Origin: Ignavibacteria bacterium
Lineage (GTDB): Bacteria > Bacteroidota > Ignavibacteria > Kapaibacteriales > UBA4661
Length of the DNA: 10,394 bases
Direction of reading: 5' to 3'
Assembly (NCBI GenBank): GCA_013298375.1
Contig: JAAFHM010000142.1
Location: 1 to 10,394 of the forward strand
In this document: one piece after another, positions 1 through 7,126 of the stretch
How the letters are laid out: every line of letters begins with the position of its first letter
Position numbering within the stretch: position 1 is the first letter of the stretch
Program-made: the position numbers and the translations under genes
The notes under the pieces: model-generated
Told to the model about the DNA's origin: nothing
The model's database searches: none
The model's input: the letters and a program-made list of their open reading frames with translations, nothing else

Positions 1-432
1 ATTTTGAAGCCCGGTGGGCGCATTGCTATCGTACTGCCGCAAGGAAATTTGAACAACCTTGGTACACGCGGCTTGCGCTGGTGGCTTGGCTCAAGGGCGC
101 GACTTCTGGCGATAGTCGGGCTGCACGAAAACACGTTCAAAAAATTCACCAACACCAAAACGAGCGTCCTTTTCCTCCAAAAATGGGGCGGCGATGCCGG
201 AAAGCCTCTGGATGAATACCCCGTCTTTATGGCAACAAGCCAACGAAGCGGCAAAGACAATAGCGGGCAATACATCTTCCGCACCGATGAGCGTGGCAAT
301 CGCATTGATGAAGACGGCAATCCCATCACCGAAAGCGGCAAATCTCCCGCCATTGACCACGACCTCGACCCTATCGCACACGCCTTTGTCCAATGGGGCA
401 AACAACAAGGCTTTTCCTTCTTGCAAGACTAA
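1..432 (+). CDS. hsdM: Type I restriction-modification DNA methyltransferase subunit M, C-terminal part (5' end outside window)
   Basis: This is the C-terminal end (143 residues) of an N6-adenine DNA methyltransferase. It modifies adenine in the site chosen by its HsdS partner, using S-adenosylmethionine. The reading frame is open from base 1, so the gene starts upstream. Near the window start it shows LKPGGRIAIVLPQGNL, the strand-turn segment that follows the catalytic motif in HsdM proteins. It then shows the family-typical stretch GLHENTFKKFTNTKTSVLFLQKW and ends with an IDHDLDPIAHAFVQW-like tail. The catalytic NPPF/Y motif and SAM-binding motif lie outside the window. The stop at 430-432 is 13 bases before the hsdS start, so the two are co-transcribed. 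GC is about 54% by hand count over 1-420, above the following half of hsdS. Family assignment is confident; whether the whole gene is intact cannot be seen. Confidence 0.9.
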   Translation: MLKPGGRIAIVLPQGNLNNLGTRGLRWWLGSRARLLAIVGLHENTFKKFTNTKTSVLFLQKWGGDAGKPLDEYPVFMATSQRSGKDNSGQYIFRTDERGNRIDEDGNPITESGKSPAIDHDLDPIAHAFVQWGKQQGFSFLQD

Positions 433-433
433 C

Positions 434-437
434 GGAG
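434..437 (+). promoter_or_regulatory. Ribosome binding site (GGAG) for hsdS
   Basis: GGAG lies 8 bases upstream of the ATG at 446, just after the hsdM stop codon. It supports 446 as the hsdS start instead of the upstream in-frame ATG at 194, which falls inside the hsdM coding region. Most other genes in this window have no such motif. Confidence 0.6.
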
Positions 438-445
438 ACCAGACT

Positions 446-1819
446 ATGGCGGAGATTTCGATTGTTAGCACCAAAGATTTTGGAGAGCATTTGATTATTG
501 CTCCTGAATGGTATTTTCCGGCAAAATTACAAGCCAATTCTATTTTACAAGCTCAATCACAAAAACGTGTACGAGATTATTTTGCGGAAATTACCGTATT
601 GCAAGAGCCAGATTCAACACCATTAGGAGTTGAAATTTTTGACCTGACCGATACGCTTTCACAATTTCTTGCTGCCGGTGAAGTGTCATACTCCATCAAT
701 AGCAGTAAAAAACGAGTTGCTCCAGACGATTTAATTATTTCGCGCTTGAGAAGTTATTTGCGAGAAGTAAGTATCATTCCAAAGCGCGGAAACAATTTTC
801 TACCGTTAGTGAGTACGGAATTTATTGTTTTACGACCTTTACATAATCGTCAAGATAGCCACTGGCTGCTGCCTTATCTGTTATCGCAACCTGCACAAAC
901 TGTTTTACGCTGGTCGCAAACAGGTACGAACCATCCGCGCTTTCCTAAATTTGTGTTACTGGATATTCCAATTCCTGATGCTCTTTTGGGTATTCAAAGC
1001 CGCATCGCTACAATGATTACTGAAGCCCTTACGATATATGAAAATGGCTTAACCCTCTACCCCGAAGCGGAAGCCGAATTACTCAACCGCTTGGAATGGG
1101 ACAAACTCACGCAGCCGGATGAACTTTTTTACATTGAAGAGTTATCGGAACTCAATAAACGCGAGCGCATAGATGCCGAACACTTCCAGCCAAAATACCG
1201 CCGCTTGCGTGAGCATCTGCAAGCAAGAGGAGCAGAGAGACTTGGTAGTTTCTGCACTATTCCGGGACGTGGTGTACAGCCGATGTTTAGTGAGCGTGAT
1301 GAAATTTGGGTAATTGATAGCAAGTCTGTACGCCCGCAAGGCGTTGAACCGTCAGAAACAGACCGTGTAAGTCGTGAATTTTATGAAAGCCCGAAAGGGC
1401 GGCAGGGTCGAATACAAAAAGATGATGTTCTTTTGAATGGTACAGGTCTTGGAACGCTTGGCAGGGCGGCTTGCTATCAATGGGATAAACCCGCTCTTGC
1501 CGACAACCACGTTACTATTCTCCGCCCGGATGCGAGTATTTGCTCACCTTTGTATTTGTCGTTGTTTCTCAATTCTCTGCCCGGGCAGATGCAAAGCACG
1601 ATGTTCCAAACAGGCTCATCGGGGCAACTTGAACTTTACCCTCAGCACGTCGCACAGTTCCTGGTCTTTGTGCCACGCAACAAGAACGGGAGCATAGACC
1701 ACGCATGGCAGCAGGGTTTGGCAGAAAAGGTTCGTGCAGCAAGTGAGGCAAAAAACCTTGCCCGCCAAAAGCTGAACGAGGCGACGGCACTTGTCGAAGA
1801 AGCTATCGGCTGGAAGTAA
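446..1819 (+). CDS. hsdS: Type I restriction-modification specificity subunit S
   Basis: A 457-residue DNA-recognition subunit that would direct the HsdM (and HsdR) subunits to a bipartite target sequence. The layout fits the HsdS plan of two target-recognition domains, each followed by a helical spacer. TRD1 spans about residues 1-180, ending near TGTNHPRFPKFVLLDIPIP. A first conserved helical region with LGIQSRIATMITEALTIYE follows at about 185-215. TRD2 is about 240-410, with TGSSGQLELYPQHVAQFLVFVP as its exit motif. The C-terminal helix is about 415-457 (KVRAASEAKNLARQKLNEATALVEEAIGW). The start at ATG 446 is chosen for its GGAG and for the 13-base gap after hsdM. The TRD1 portion is markedly AT-rich (about 38% GC over 481-840 by hand count) against about 54% in hsdM, which suggests domain exchange. 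The length is normal for a full two-domain HsdS and no frameshift is visible. The target sequence cannot be predicted. Confidence 0.88.
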   Translation: MAEISIVSTKDFGEHLIIAPEWYFPAKLQANSILQAQSQKRVRDYFAEITVLQEPDSTPLGVEIFDLTDTLSQFLAAGEVSYSINSSKKRVAPDDLIISRLRSYLREVSIIPKRGNNFLPLVSTEFIVLRPLHNRQDSHWLLPYLLSQPAQTVLRWSQTGTNHPRFPKFVLLDIPIPDALLGIQSRIATMITEALTIYENGLTLYPEAEAELLNRLEWDKLTQPDELFYIEELSELNKRERIDAEHFQPKYRRLREHLQARGAERLGSFCTIPGRGVQPMFSERDEIWVIDSKSVRPQGVEPSETDRVSREFYESPKGRQGRIQKDDVLLNGTGLGTLGRAACYQWDKPALADNHVTILRPDASICSPLYLSLFLNSLPGQMQSTMFQTGSSGQLELYPQHVAQFLVFVPRNKNGSIDHAWQQGLAEKVRAASEAKNLARQKLNEATALVEEAIGWK

Positions 1820-1823
1820 AAAT

Positions 1824-1895
1824 ATGCCGGAGACGATTGCTCAAAAGTATCAGGAATTGAAAGAAGCAGTGGCTATGGTGTTGGCGAAGTTTTGA
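1824..1895 (+). CDS. Possible 23-residue peptide just downstream of hsdS
   Basis: A short open frame starts with ATG four bases after the hsdS stop and ends with TGA at 1893-1895. It reads MPETIAQKYQELKEAVAMVL plus three residues, a plausible amphipathic helix. It has no clear ribosome binding site beyond the end of hsdS, but translational coupling is possible. It may be a real micro-protein, the stump of a longer gene once present in the restriction-modification locus, or chance. No family is recognised. Confidence 0.22.
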   Translation: MPETIAQKYQELKEAVAMVLAKF

Positions 1896-1957
1896 GGCAG
1901 GAATTATTTTTTACACTCGCTTCCCTATCGGTTCACTGCCGAGGAGAGCGCGGCGAA

Positions 1958-1978
1958 GGGCGCGGAGCAGCCGCGCCC
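1958..1978. terminator. GC-rich hairpin between convergent operons (possible bidirectional terminator)
   Basis: A perfect 8-base-pair inverted repeat, GGGCGCGG / CCGCGCCC, surrounds the loop AGCAG. It sits in the 136-base gap between the end of the hsdS operon (+) and the end of the response-regulator gene (-), where a shared terminator would be expected. No T-run follows on either strand, so it is not a canonical intrinsic terminator. It may instead act as an mRNA 3'-end stabiliser or be a repeat element. Confidence 0.4.
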
Positions 1979-2031
1979 GTAGTCCACGCACCGACAAGGC
2001 AAATCTTTTTCGGTTCTCGGATAAAAATCTA

Positions 2032-2889
2032 TTACCTTTCTAACGCTTTTGTTACTCGCTCTACATAATTCCGCCCACATTCCATGCGAGTTCCGTCTTT
2101 GAGGAAAACGTCGTAATCACGCTCGGTGCGCTTTTGCAGGTTGGCAATGCAGGAAATCCGCACCAACACTGAACGGTGGACACGGACAAAAAGTTTCGGA
2201 TTCAGCTTCGCTTCCAATTCTGCAAGTGTCTCGCGCAAAACATGGACAGTTTCCTGTTGGGAGGCAGTTTTGTCGGTATTCTGTACGTGGAAAAGTGCGT
2301 AATTCTTATCCGCCTCAATCCACACGACTTCTTCCGCTTTAATAACAACCATTCTCCCCCGTGTACGAAAAACAAAACGCTCCGAATACGGTGCAGGGGG
2401 AAATTGTTCTGCGTCGCGCTCTTCCAAAAGCTCCACAAGCCGCTTGTTTTCTGCTCGTGCCTGTGCATTGGCAATCTGCCCTTTGAGGTGCAGAAGCATT
2501 GCTTGAAACCGTTTGTAATCGAAGGGCTTGAGCAAATAGTCTGCTGCGTGTTCACGGAATGCCTCGAGTGCGTAATGGTCGTAAGCAGTGATAAAGACCA
2601 CAAATGGCATTGATGCTGGCGTTTCCGAATCTACCGAAAGTGTTTTTAAGGACGAGCGAATCATTCTGAGTGCCTCAAATCCATCCATTTCCGGCATCTG
2701 CACATCCAGAAACAGCACGTCGGGCATCTGCTCCAACGCCAATTCGACGGCTTGGAAACCATTCTCGCACTCGCCTATCACCAAAAAATCCGCATGATCA
2801 CCCAGAAATCGGCGTATTTTCTTGCGCGAAAGATCTTCGTCATCAACGATAAGGGCGGTGATGCGCTTTTCCGGCATTGTTGTTTTCAT
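2032..2889 (-). CDS. LytTR-family response regulator
   Basis: A 285-residue cytoplasmic transcription regulator of the LytR/AlgR type. The N-terminal receiver domain (about residues 9-135) has the acidic pair D16-D17, the phospho-acceptor D62 in LFLDVQMPEMDG, T101 in FITAYDHYALEAF and K121 in YLLKPF. A charged linker of about 30 residues leads into a C-terminal LytTR DNA-binding domain (about 170-284). That domain is recognisable from FVFRTRGRMVVIKAEEVVWIEA and KLFVRVHRSVLV. The loop before the conserved T101 is a little longer than usual (SLKTLSVDSETPASM). The ATG overlaps the stop of the kinase gene by 4 bases (ATGA), and a purine-rich AGGAAGGAA lies about 8 bases upstream, which fixes the start and indicates translational coupling. 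It is the predicted phosphorylation partner of the upstream LytS-like kinase. Its target genes are unknown; the divergently transcribed trans-sulfuration gene is only a neighbour. Confidence 0.93.
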   Translation of the reverse strand: MKTTMPEKRITALIVDDEDLSRKKIRRFLGDHADFLVIGECENGFQAVELALEQMPDVLFLDVQMPEMDGFEALRMIRSSLKTLSVDSETPASMPFVVFITAYDHYALEAFREHAADYLLKPFDYKRFQAMLLHLKGQIANAQARAENKRLVELLEERDAEQFPPAPYSERFVFRTRGRMVVIKAEEVVWIEADKNYALFHVQNTDKTASQQETVHVLRETLAELEAKLNPKLFVRVHRSVLVRISCIANLQKRTERDYDVFLKDGTRMECGRNYVERVTKALER

Positions 2890-4163
2890 GGTGCGAGTTC
2901 CTTCCTCTGCAAGGTTTGATGCGCCTTTTGTACTTCTTCATTCTTCCCTTTCATAAAGCGCAATGGCAATTCAATATGCACCACAAAACCGCCTTCCGGC
3001 GCATTGTAGGTGCTGAATTGGTAGCCTCCTTCTGCACTATTTCCTTCGCCATAGAGTTTGCGCAAACGCTCCTGTGTAGTGTGAATGCCGATACTGGATT
3101 TTTTCGCTAAACGCCCAGCGTTATTGCGTTGTGATTCGTCGGGCTGCATCCCCGGACCGTTGTCGCGGACGGTGATTTCGAGAATGGTGTGCTTGGAAGG
3201 CAGTCGCCGTGCGGTTATCACAATACGACCGCCGATTGCGTGTTGCAAAACACCATATTTCACCGCATTTTCCACGAGAGGTTGCAAAAGCAAATTCGGA
3301 ACTTCAGCATCCTGCAAGCCTTGTTCTATTTGCATTTCTACCTGCAAACGGCGCGGAAAGCGCAACATTTCTATATCCACGTAGCATTGCAGCAAATGAA
3401 GCTCTTGCTGAAGCGAAACAAACTGCGTGGAAGGGTTCTCTAGGGTCATCCGCAAAAAGTCTCCCAAGCGAGCAATCATCTCATCCGCACTATGAACGTC
3501 TTCATACAACAAGGCAGAAATAGAGTTCAGCGCGTTGAACAAAAAGTGCGGTTGCAGCTGCATCTTGAGTGCGTGAAGTTGTGATTGCACAAGGTCGGTT
3601 TCAAGTTGTGCAGAGCGCACAGATGCTGCCTCAAACTGACGGCGATATGCCTCCAAATGAACCCACAGCACCAAACCTGCGTAATGAACACATCCCAAGA
3701 ATACCCCTCCAACACCCCGCAAATACAGACCCCAAAGATTCGGAAAGGTCGGCGCGATGCGCTGCCCAATCCACACCGCGAACACGCTATGCACGATGCT
3801 GATTGCTCCAAGGCACACCAGATGTAATGCGGCATTGCGCCACTTCAATTTTCCTTTTATCGGAAAATGCCACGCAAGCCAGATAACAAGCAGCCCATAT
3901 AACGCCCACGGTACGCGCCTTACCAGTTCCAACCAGATATACTCTTGCAAGATTAAGTCCGTAACCGTGCATCCTGCTGCCAGCTTCGGAGGGGTGTAAC
4001 TTGGGTCGGTAGCCTGCTCATAATACAGCCACGTAAAAAGCAGAGCTTCGGCGGTAAAAACAAGCAAGAGTATTGCGCACAAACGCCAAATTGAGTGGCT
4101 TCGTGTCCAGTATTTGCGCCCGTTTTGCATGAAGTCGGAAAATGTTGTCGTCGTGATATTCAT
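2886..4163 (-). CDS. LytS-type membrane sensor histidine kinase (His_kinase family, PF06580 type)
   Basis: A 425-residue inner-membrane kinase and probable phospho-donor of the LytTR regulator encoded downstream. Residues below are numbered from the ATG at 4163. The N-terminal half holds about four hydrophobic segments (near 26-45, 86-101, 110-133 and 145-169) and no recognisable separate sensor domain. A short coiled region leads to the H-box LQPHFLFNALNSISALL with H206, the hallmark of this kinase family. The ATPase part follows, with N-box PLVENAVKYG (N299), G1 box VRDNGPGM (D334) and a G2-like SIGIHTTQERL. A GTG at 4184 would add seven residues. The ATG is preferred but neither start has a clear ribosome binding site. 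The stop overlaps the regulator start, so the two genes form an operon. The stimulus is unknown. Confidence 0.92.
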   Translation of the reverse strand: MNITTTTFSDFMQNGRKYWTRSHSIWRLCAILLLVFTAEALLFTWLYYEQATDPSYTPPKLAAGCTVTDLILQEYIWLELVRRVPWALYGLLVIWLAWHFPIKGKLKWRNAALHLVCLGAISIVHSVFAVWIGQRIAPTFPNLWGLYLRGVGGVFLGCVHYAGLVLWVHLEAYRRQFEAASVRSAQLETDLVQSQLHALKMQLQPHFLFNALNSISALLYEDVHSADEMIARLGDFLRMTLENPSTQFVSLQQELHLLQCYVDIEMLRFPRRLQVEMQIEQGLQDAEVPNLLLQPLVENAVKYGVLQHAIGGRIVITARRLPSKHTILEITVRDNGPGMQPDESQRNNAGRLAKKSSIGIHTTQERLRKLYGEGNSAEGGYQFSTYNAPEGGFVVHIELPLRFMKGKNEEVQKAHQTLQRKELAP

Positions 4164-4270
4164 GCTGCAAAATACCACTTTCACGGTTCATCACCAGCAC
4201 CTGTTCGGACGCTTTATCCCACGAGTGGACGCTTTGACCCAACGTGCTTTCGGCAAAAGATGGTACGCTG

Positions 4271-4278
4271 TATTTTTG
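4271..4278 (+). promoter_or_regulatory. Possible -7 promoter element (TATTTTTG) upstream of the trans-sulfuration gene
   Basis: TATTTTTG matches the TAnnTTTG -7 consensus known for Bacteroidota primary-sigma promoters. It lies in the divergent intergenic region, 161 bases before the ATG at 4440. No TTTG -33 element is found at normal spacing (the nearest, at 4233-4236, is too far). In AT-rich intergenic DNA such a match can easily arise by chance. Confidence 0.2.
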
Positions 4279-4439
4279 TATTGTCAAATTGCCAGTTACA
4301 AATATTAGGAAACTATACAAGCTACAGCGCAGACGACAGGAGTCAACTCGCCCTACGCAAAGCGTAAGACAAGTGGTTGCGTAAGATGAATAATTACGTC
4401 CTTCTCAAAAATATTTTTCATAAAAAATTCAGTTCCCCC

Positions 4440-5555
4440 ATGCACCCACAAACACGCGCCATACACGCCGGACGTAGCATAGACCCCGCTTCCAAAGCCG
4501 TCGCCCCGCCTATCGTCCTGTCCACCACTTTTGAACACGCGCCCGACAGCACGTATGAACGCTACTTGTACTCGCGCTACGACAATCCGAACCGCAATGC
4601 GCTCGAAGAATGCGTCGCGGGCTTGGAGAATGGTGCGGCAGGAATCGCCTTTGCAAGCGGCATGGCTGCTGCAATGGCAGTCGTTCACGGCTTGAAATCT
4701 GGCGACCACGTCATTGCGCCCGCCGACTGCTACTTTACGATTCGCCGCCTTCTCACCGAACTCTATGGTGGATGGGGCTTGGAAGCGAGTTTTGTGGATA
4801 TGAGCAATCTAGACGCGGTACAAGCAGCCGTGCGCCCTACAACGCGCCTTGTCTGGACAGAAACGCCGTCGAATCCGGGCTTGTTTCTGACCGATATTGC
4901 TGCGGTTGCCAAAATTGCCCACAATGCAGGTGCAATCTGCGTTTGCGACAATACATGGGCGACACCGCTTTTGCAAAAGCCGCTTGATTTGGGTTGCGAT
5001 ATTGCGATGCACTCCAGCACGAAATATCTCGCCGGACATAGCGACGTACTCGGTGGAATCTTGCTGTTCAAGGAAAAAGGCGCGTTGTATGAACGCCTGA
5101 AAACGTACCAAAAAGTATCGGGCGCAGTGCCGTCGCCGTTTGATTGCTGGCTCGTTCTGCGCAGTATTTCCACACTGCCGCAGCGCGTGGCGGCGCATTG
5201 CGATAATGCCGAGAAAGTGGCGCAATTCCTTGAGGCGCACCCAAAAATTGAGAAAGTTCACTACCCAGGACTGCCAAGCAATCGTTTTCACGAGCTTGCA
5301 AAACGCCAAATGACGCGCTTTGGTGGGATGCTGTCGGTTGAAGTGAAAGGCGGCTGGGACCCGGCCGTCGCACTGTGCGCAAACGTGAAACTTTTCACCT
5401 GCGCAACCAGTCTTGGTGCGGTGGAGAGCCTGATAGAGCATCGTGCTTCGACCGAAGGACCCGACTCGCCCACGCCGCATGGTTTGGTACGCCTTTCCAT
5501 CGGCTTGGAACATCCCGACGACTTGATTGCTGACCTTGTGCAAGCCTTGGGTTAG
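4440..5555 (+). CDS. PLP-dependent trans-sulfuration enzyme (cystathionine gamma-synthase / beta-lyase family)
   Basis: A 371-residue cytoplasmic enzyme of the Cys/Met-metabolism PLP family, acting in methionine or cysteine synthesis by making or cleaving cystathionine or a related thioether. Family hallmarks are present: TRAIHAG at residues 5-11, the PLP-phosphate-binding YSRYDNPN from a neighbouring subunit (44-51), FASGMAA (71-77), ETPSNP (141-146), CVCDNTWATP with D170, and the Schiff-base lysine K195 in MHSSTKYLAGHSD. The C-terminus SLGAVESLIEHRAS...GLVRLSIGLE is also typical. The start at ATG 4440 aligns with family N-termini. In-frame starts at 4386 (ATG) and 4377 (TTG) would add an unusual lysine/phenylalanine-rich extension of about 18-21 residues. 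Sequence alone does not separate synthase, beta-lyase or gamma-lyase, so no symbol is given. It is divergent from the LytS/LytTR operon and appears to be a single-gene unit. Confidence 0.92.
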   Translation: MHPQTRAIHAGRSIDPASKAVAPPIVLSTTFEHAPDSTYERYLYSRYDNPNRNALEECVAGLENGAAGIAFASGMAAAMAVVHGLKSGDHVIAPADCYFTIRRLLTELYGGWGLEASFVDMSNLDAVQAAVRPTTRLVWTETPSNPGLFLTDIAAVAKIAHNAGAICVCDNTWATPLLQKPLDLGCDIAMHSSTKYLAGHSDVLGGILLFKEKGALYERLKTYQKVSGAVPSPFDCWLVLRSISTLPQRVAAHCDNAEKVAQFLEAHPKIEKVHYPGLPSNRFHELAKRQMTRFGGMLSVEVKGGWDPAVALCANVKLFTCATSLGAVESLIEHRASTEGPDSPTPHGLVRLSIGLEHPDDLIADLVQALG

Positions 5556-5585
5556 GTGCAAATACACATTACGCACCAGAACCGC

Positions 5586-5628
5586 TACAGAGCTCGTAGA
5601 GAAAGGATATTGAGGGTGAGACTCTGTA
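5586..5628. repeat. Weak inverted repeat downstream of the trans-sulfuration gene
   Basis: TACAGAG at 5586-5592 is the reverse complement of CTCTGTA at 5622-5628, separated by 29 bases. The arms are short, the loop is long and there is no T-run, so it may be chance. The rest of 5556-5765 shows no gene or clear regulatory element. Confidence 0.15.
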
Positions 5629-5765
5629 CGGCTCTATAAACTCTGTGACAGAACAATCGTTAGGTACTAAATGCGAGCCGATACGGGTGTATTATGGGAA
5701 ATAACAATATTTGAATTCAAGACAGCATGAAATACGTTTTTTCAATTTTTAGAAAACATCGTTCA

Positions 5766-6296
5766 ATGAAAACCAAATTTTTGCTTGGGACACTTTCTGC
5801 CCTACTCATACTGTTCTCCAATGTTTTGAGTGTCTCTGCGCAACCAAAAACAGCACACCGAATGCCCGAAGATTTTTTGAATTTTTTTATCGGGCAGTGG
5901 TCTGGCGAGGGCGAATTTGCCAATGGTAAAAAAATTGCCGCCGATCTTTCCATCAAACTTTCGCTTGATAGTTGCTGGCTTCACTACGAACATACCGACC
6001 GCAGTCCGAACCGCTACAAAGCCCTCAATATCTTGGGTTTAGACCAAAGTAATGGGGAGTTTCTGGCGTACACGTTTGATAACTTTCATGGTCATCGGCA
6101 GTTCGTCAGCGAAGGATGGAAAAATGAAAAACTACTTCTCACCACATCCGAATTTGTCCCGCAGCGCGGCGTTATTTTTCAGCATTTCATCTTTGAAAAG
6201 CAATCGCCGACAACCTTCAAAATGACCTATGAGACCAGTTCTGATGCTATCTCGTGGAAACTTGGTGATTCGTTGATTTTTACCAAAAACAAGTAA
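5766..6296 (+). CDS. Secreted protein with FIGxWxGEG motif, possible DUF1579/lipocalin-like fold
   Basis: A 176-residue exported protein of unknown function. The N-terminus is a clear Sec signal peptide, MKTKFLLGTLSALLILFSNV, with probable cleavage after LSVSA near residue 25. The mature part opens with DFLNFFIGQWSGEGEF. This F-(L/I)-G-x-W-x-G-x-G pattern is seen in small beta-barrel families such as DUF1579 and nitrobindin/lipocalin-like proteins. The rest is rich in alternating beta-strand patterns (KALNILGLD, FLAYTFDNF, TFKMTYET), which fits a barrel. ATG 5766 is chosen because it gives a standard signal peptide. An in-frame ATG at 5727 would add 13 residues (MKYVFSIFRKHRS) before it. No Shine-Dalgarno precedes either. 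It is first of five co-directional envelope-protein genes, 38 bases before the next. A ligand or role cannot be assigned. Confidence 0.8.
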   Translation: MKTKFLLGTLSALLILFSNVLSVSAQPKTAHRMPEDFLNFFIGQWSGEGEFANGKKIAADLSIKLSLDSCWLHYEHTDRSPNRYKALNILGLDQSNGEFLAYTFDNFHGHRQFVSEGWKNEKLLLTTSEFVPQRGVIFQHFIFEKQSPTTFKMTYETSSDAISWKLGDSLIFTKNK

Positions 6297-6334
6297 GCTA
6301 ACCGCACCTTTATTGTACTTTTTTTTTCAAAGCT

Positions 6335-7069
6335 ATGAAACCCCAATTCTACCTCAAAATCGCACGAAATCTTGCATTGGTGGCATTTCTTCTTTGTGGG
6401 AATTCAGCCTTTGCACAGCGCACCATCTCCCCCAATGACAGCACCCTCAATACCGCGTATTTTAAGAATCAGAGCCTTTTTCACAAACTCACGTGGCTGG
6501 ACAGCAACGGCAATATAACGCGAGAAGCCACGCTCAACCTCGTTACGCGCATTGATACCGTGAACCACACCATGACGTATTTGCAGATTCGCAATGACGG
6601 CAAAAAAGATTCCAGCATCTGCGAATACCCAAGTTTGAAGCCGATTTTTGTCTCGTCGGTCAATGGTTCGGATATTTTTAGGTATGATTATCGCGGCGGA
6701 AACAAAGTACAGGTTTACATCGCGGTCAAAGACAAACCTCTCTATGATACAGTATTCACCATGCCCAAGCCATATTTTGACGGCTTTTTAGCGGAGTATT
6801 TGCTTGGCGCACTGCCGTTGGAGAAGATGCAGCCGCTTCAGTTCGACATTTATCGTGGTGATACAAAAATGAATGGCACGACAGTCATCAGCAAAATACA
6901 TCAGGACGTACTTCCAACTTCGACAGGAAAATACACGCCAGTCTATGTCTTGACTATGGTTGCCAGAACAAGCGAGTATTTGGTTTATGTGGACGTACAG
7001 ACGCGGACTGTTTTGAAAAGTGTTTCTCCACTGCCAAATGGCGGCTTTTTTGTGAAAGCACGGATGTAG
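6335..7069 (+). CDS. Secreted beta-rich protein of unknown function (paralog of the protein at 7910-8698)
   Basis: A 244-residue exported protein with no recognised family. The signal peptide spans residues 1-27 (LALVAFLLCGNSAFA, cleavage before QR). The mature chain is predicted largely beta-stranded, with the signature segments SICEYPSLKPIF (95-106), YDTVFTMP (137-144), YLLGALPLEKMQPLQFDIY (155-173) and YLVYVDVQTRTVLKSV (215-230). The same order and spacing recur in the gene at 7910-8698; DTxFTMP is at residues 138-144 in both. This shows the two are divergent paralogs, separated by a DoxX-like gene. The general look resembles DUF3108-type periplasmic proteins, which is only an impression. 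A run of nine T at about 6319-6327 lies before the start, with no Shine-Dalgarno. Likely periplasmic or surface-associated. Confidence 0.82.
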   Translation: MKPQFYLKIARNLALVAFLLCGNSAFAQRTISPNDSTLNTAYFKNQSLFHKLTWLDSNGNITREATLNLVTRIDTVNHTMTYLQIRNDGKKDSSICEYPSLKPIFVSSVNGSDIFRYDYRGGNKVQVYIAVKDKPLYDTVFTMPKPYFDGFLAEYLLGALPLEKMQPLQFDIYRGDTKMNGTTVISKIHQDVLPTSTGKYTPVYVLTMVARTSEYLVYVDVQTRTVLKSVSPLPNGGFFVKARM

Positions 7070-7126
7070 CAACAGCCCTTTTTCTTTATCCAACTATATC
7101 CCCAAAAAATCTAACCACTCTTTGCC

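Noticed and set aside
194..445. Upstream in-frame extension of hsdS to an ATG at 194
   Set aside because: It lies wholly inside the hsdM coding region in another frame. ATG 446 has a GGAG at proper spacing and matches the expected HsdS N-terminus.
2176..2613. 145-codon plus-strand open frame
   Set aside because: It is a shadow of the LytTR regulator gene on the opposite strand; the Cys-rich, unpatterned translation is typical of an antisense frame.
4281..4319. TTGTCA ... TATACA as a sigma70-type promoter
   Set aside because: The spacing between the two hexamers is about 27 bases, far from the 16-18 needed.
4809..5576. Long 255-codon open frame on the minus strand
   Set aside because: It is antisense to the well-supported trans-sulfuration gene and its translation has no recognisable domain or plausible composition.
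5551..5666. Two GTTAGGT motifs (5551-5557 and 5660-5666) resembling the integron attC core GTTRRRY
   Set aside because: Both are on the same strand with no RYYYAAC partner and no attC-like stem, and no integrase gene is present.
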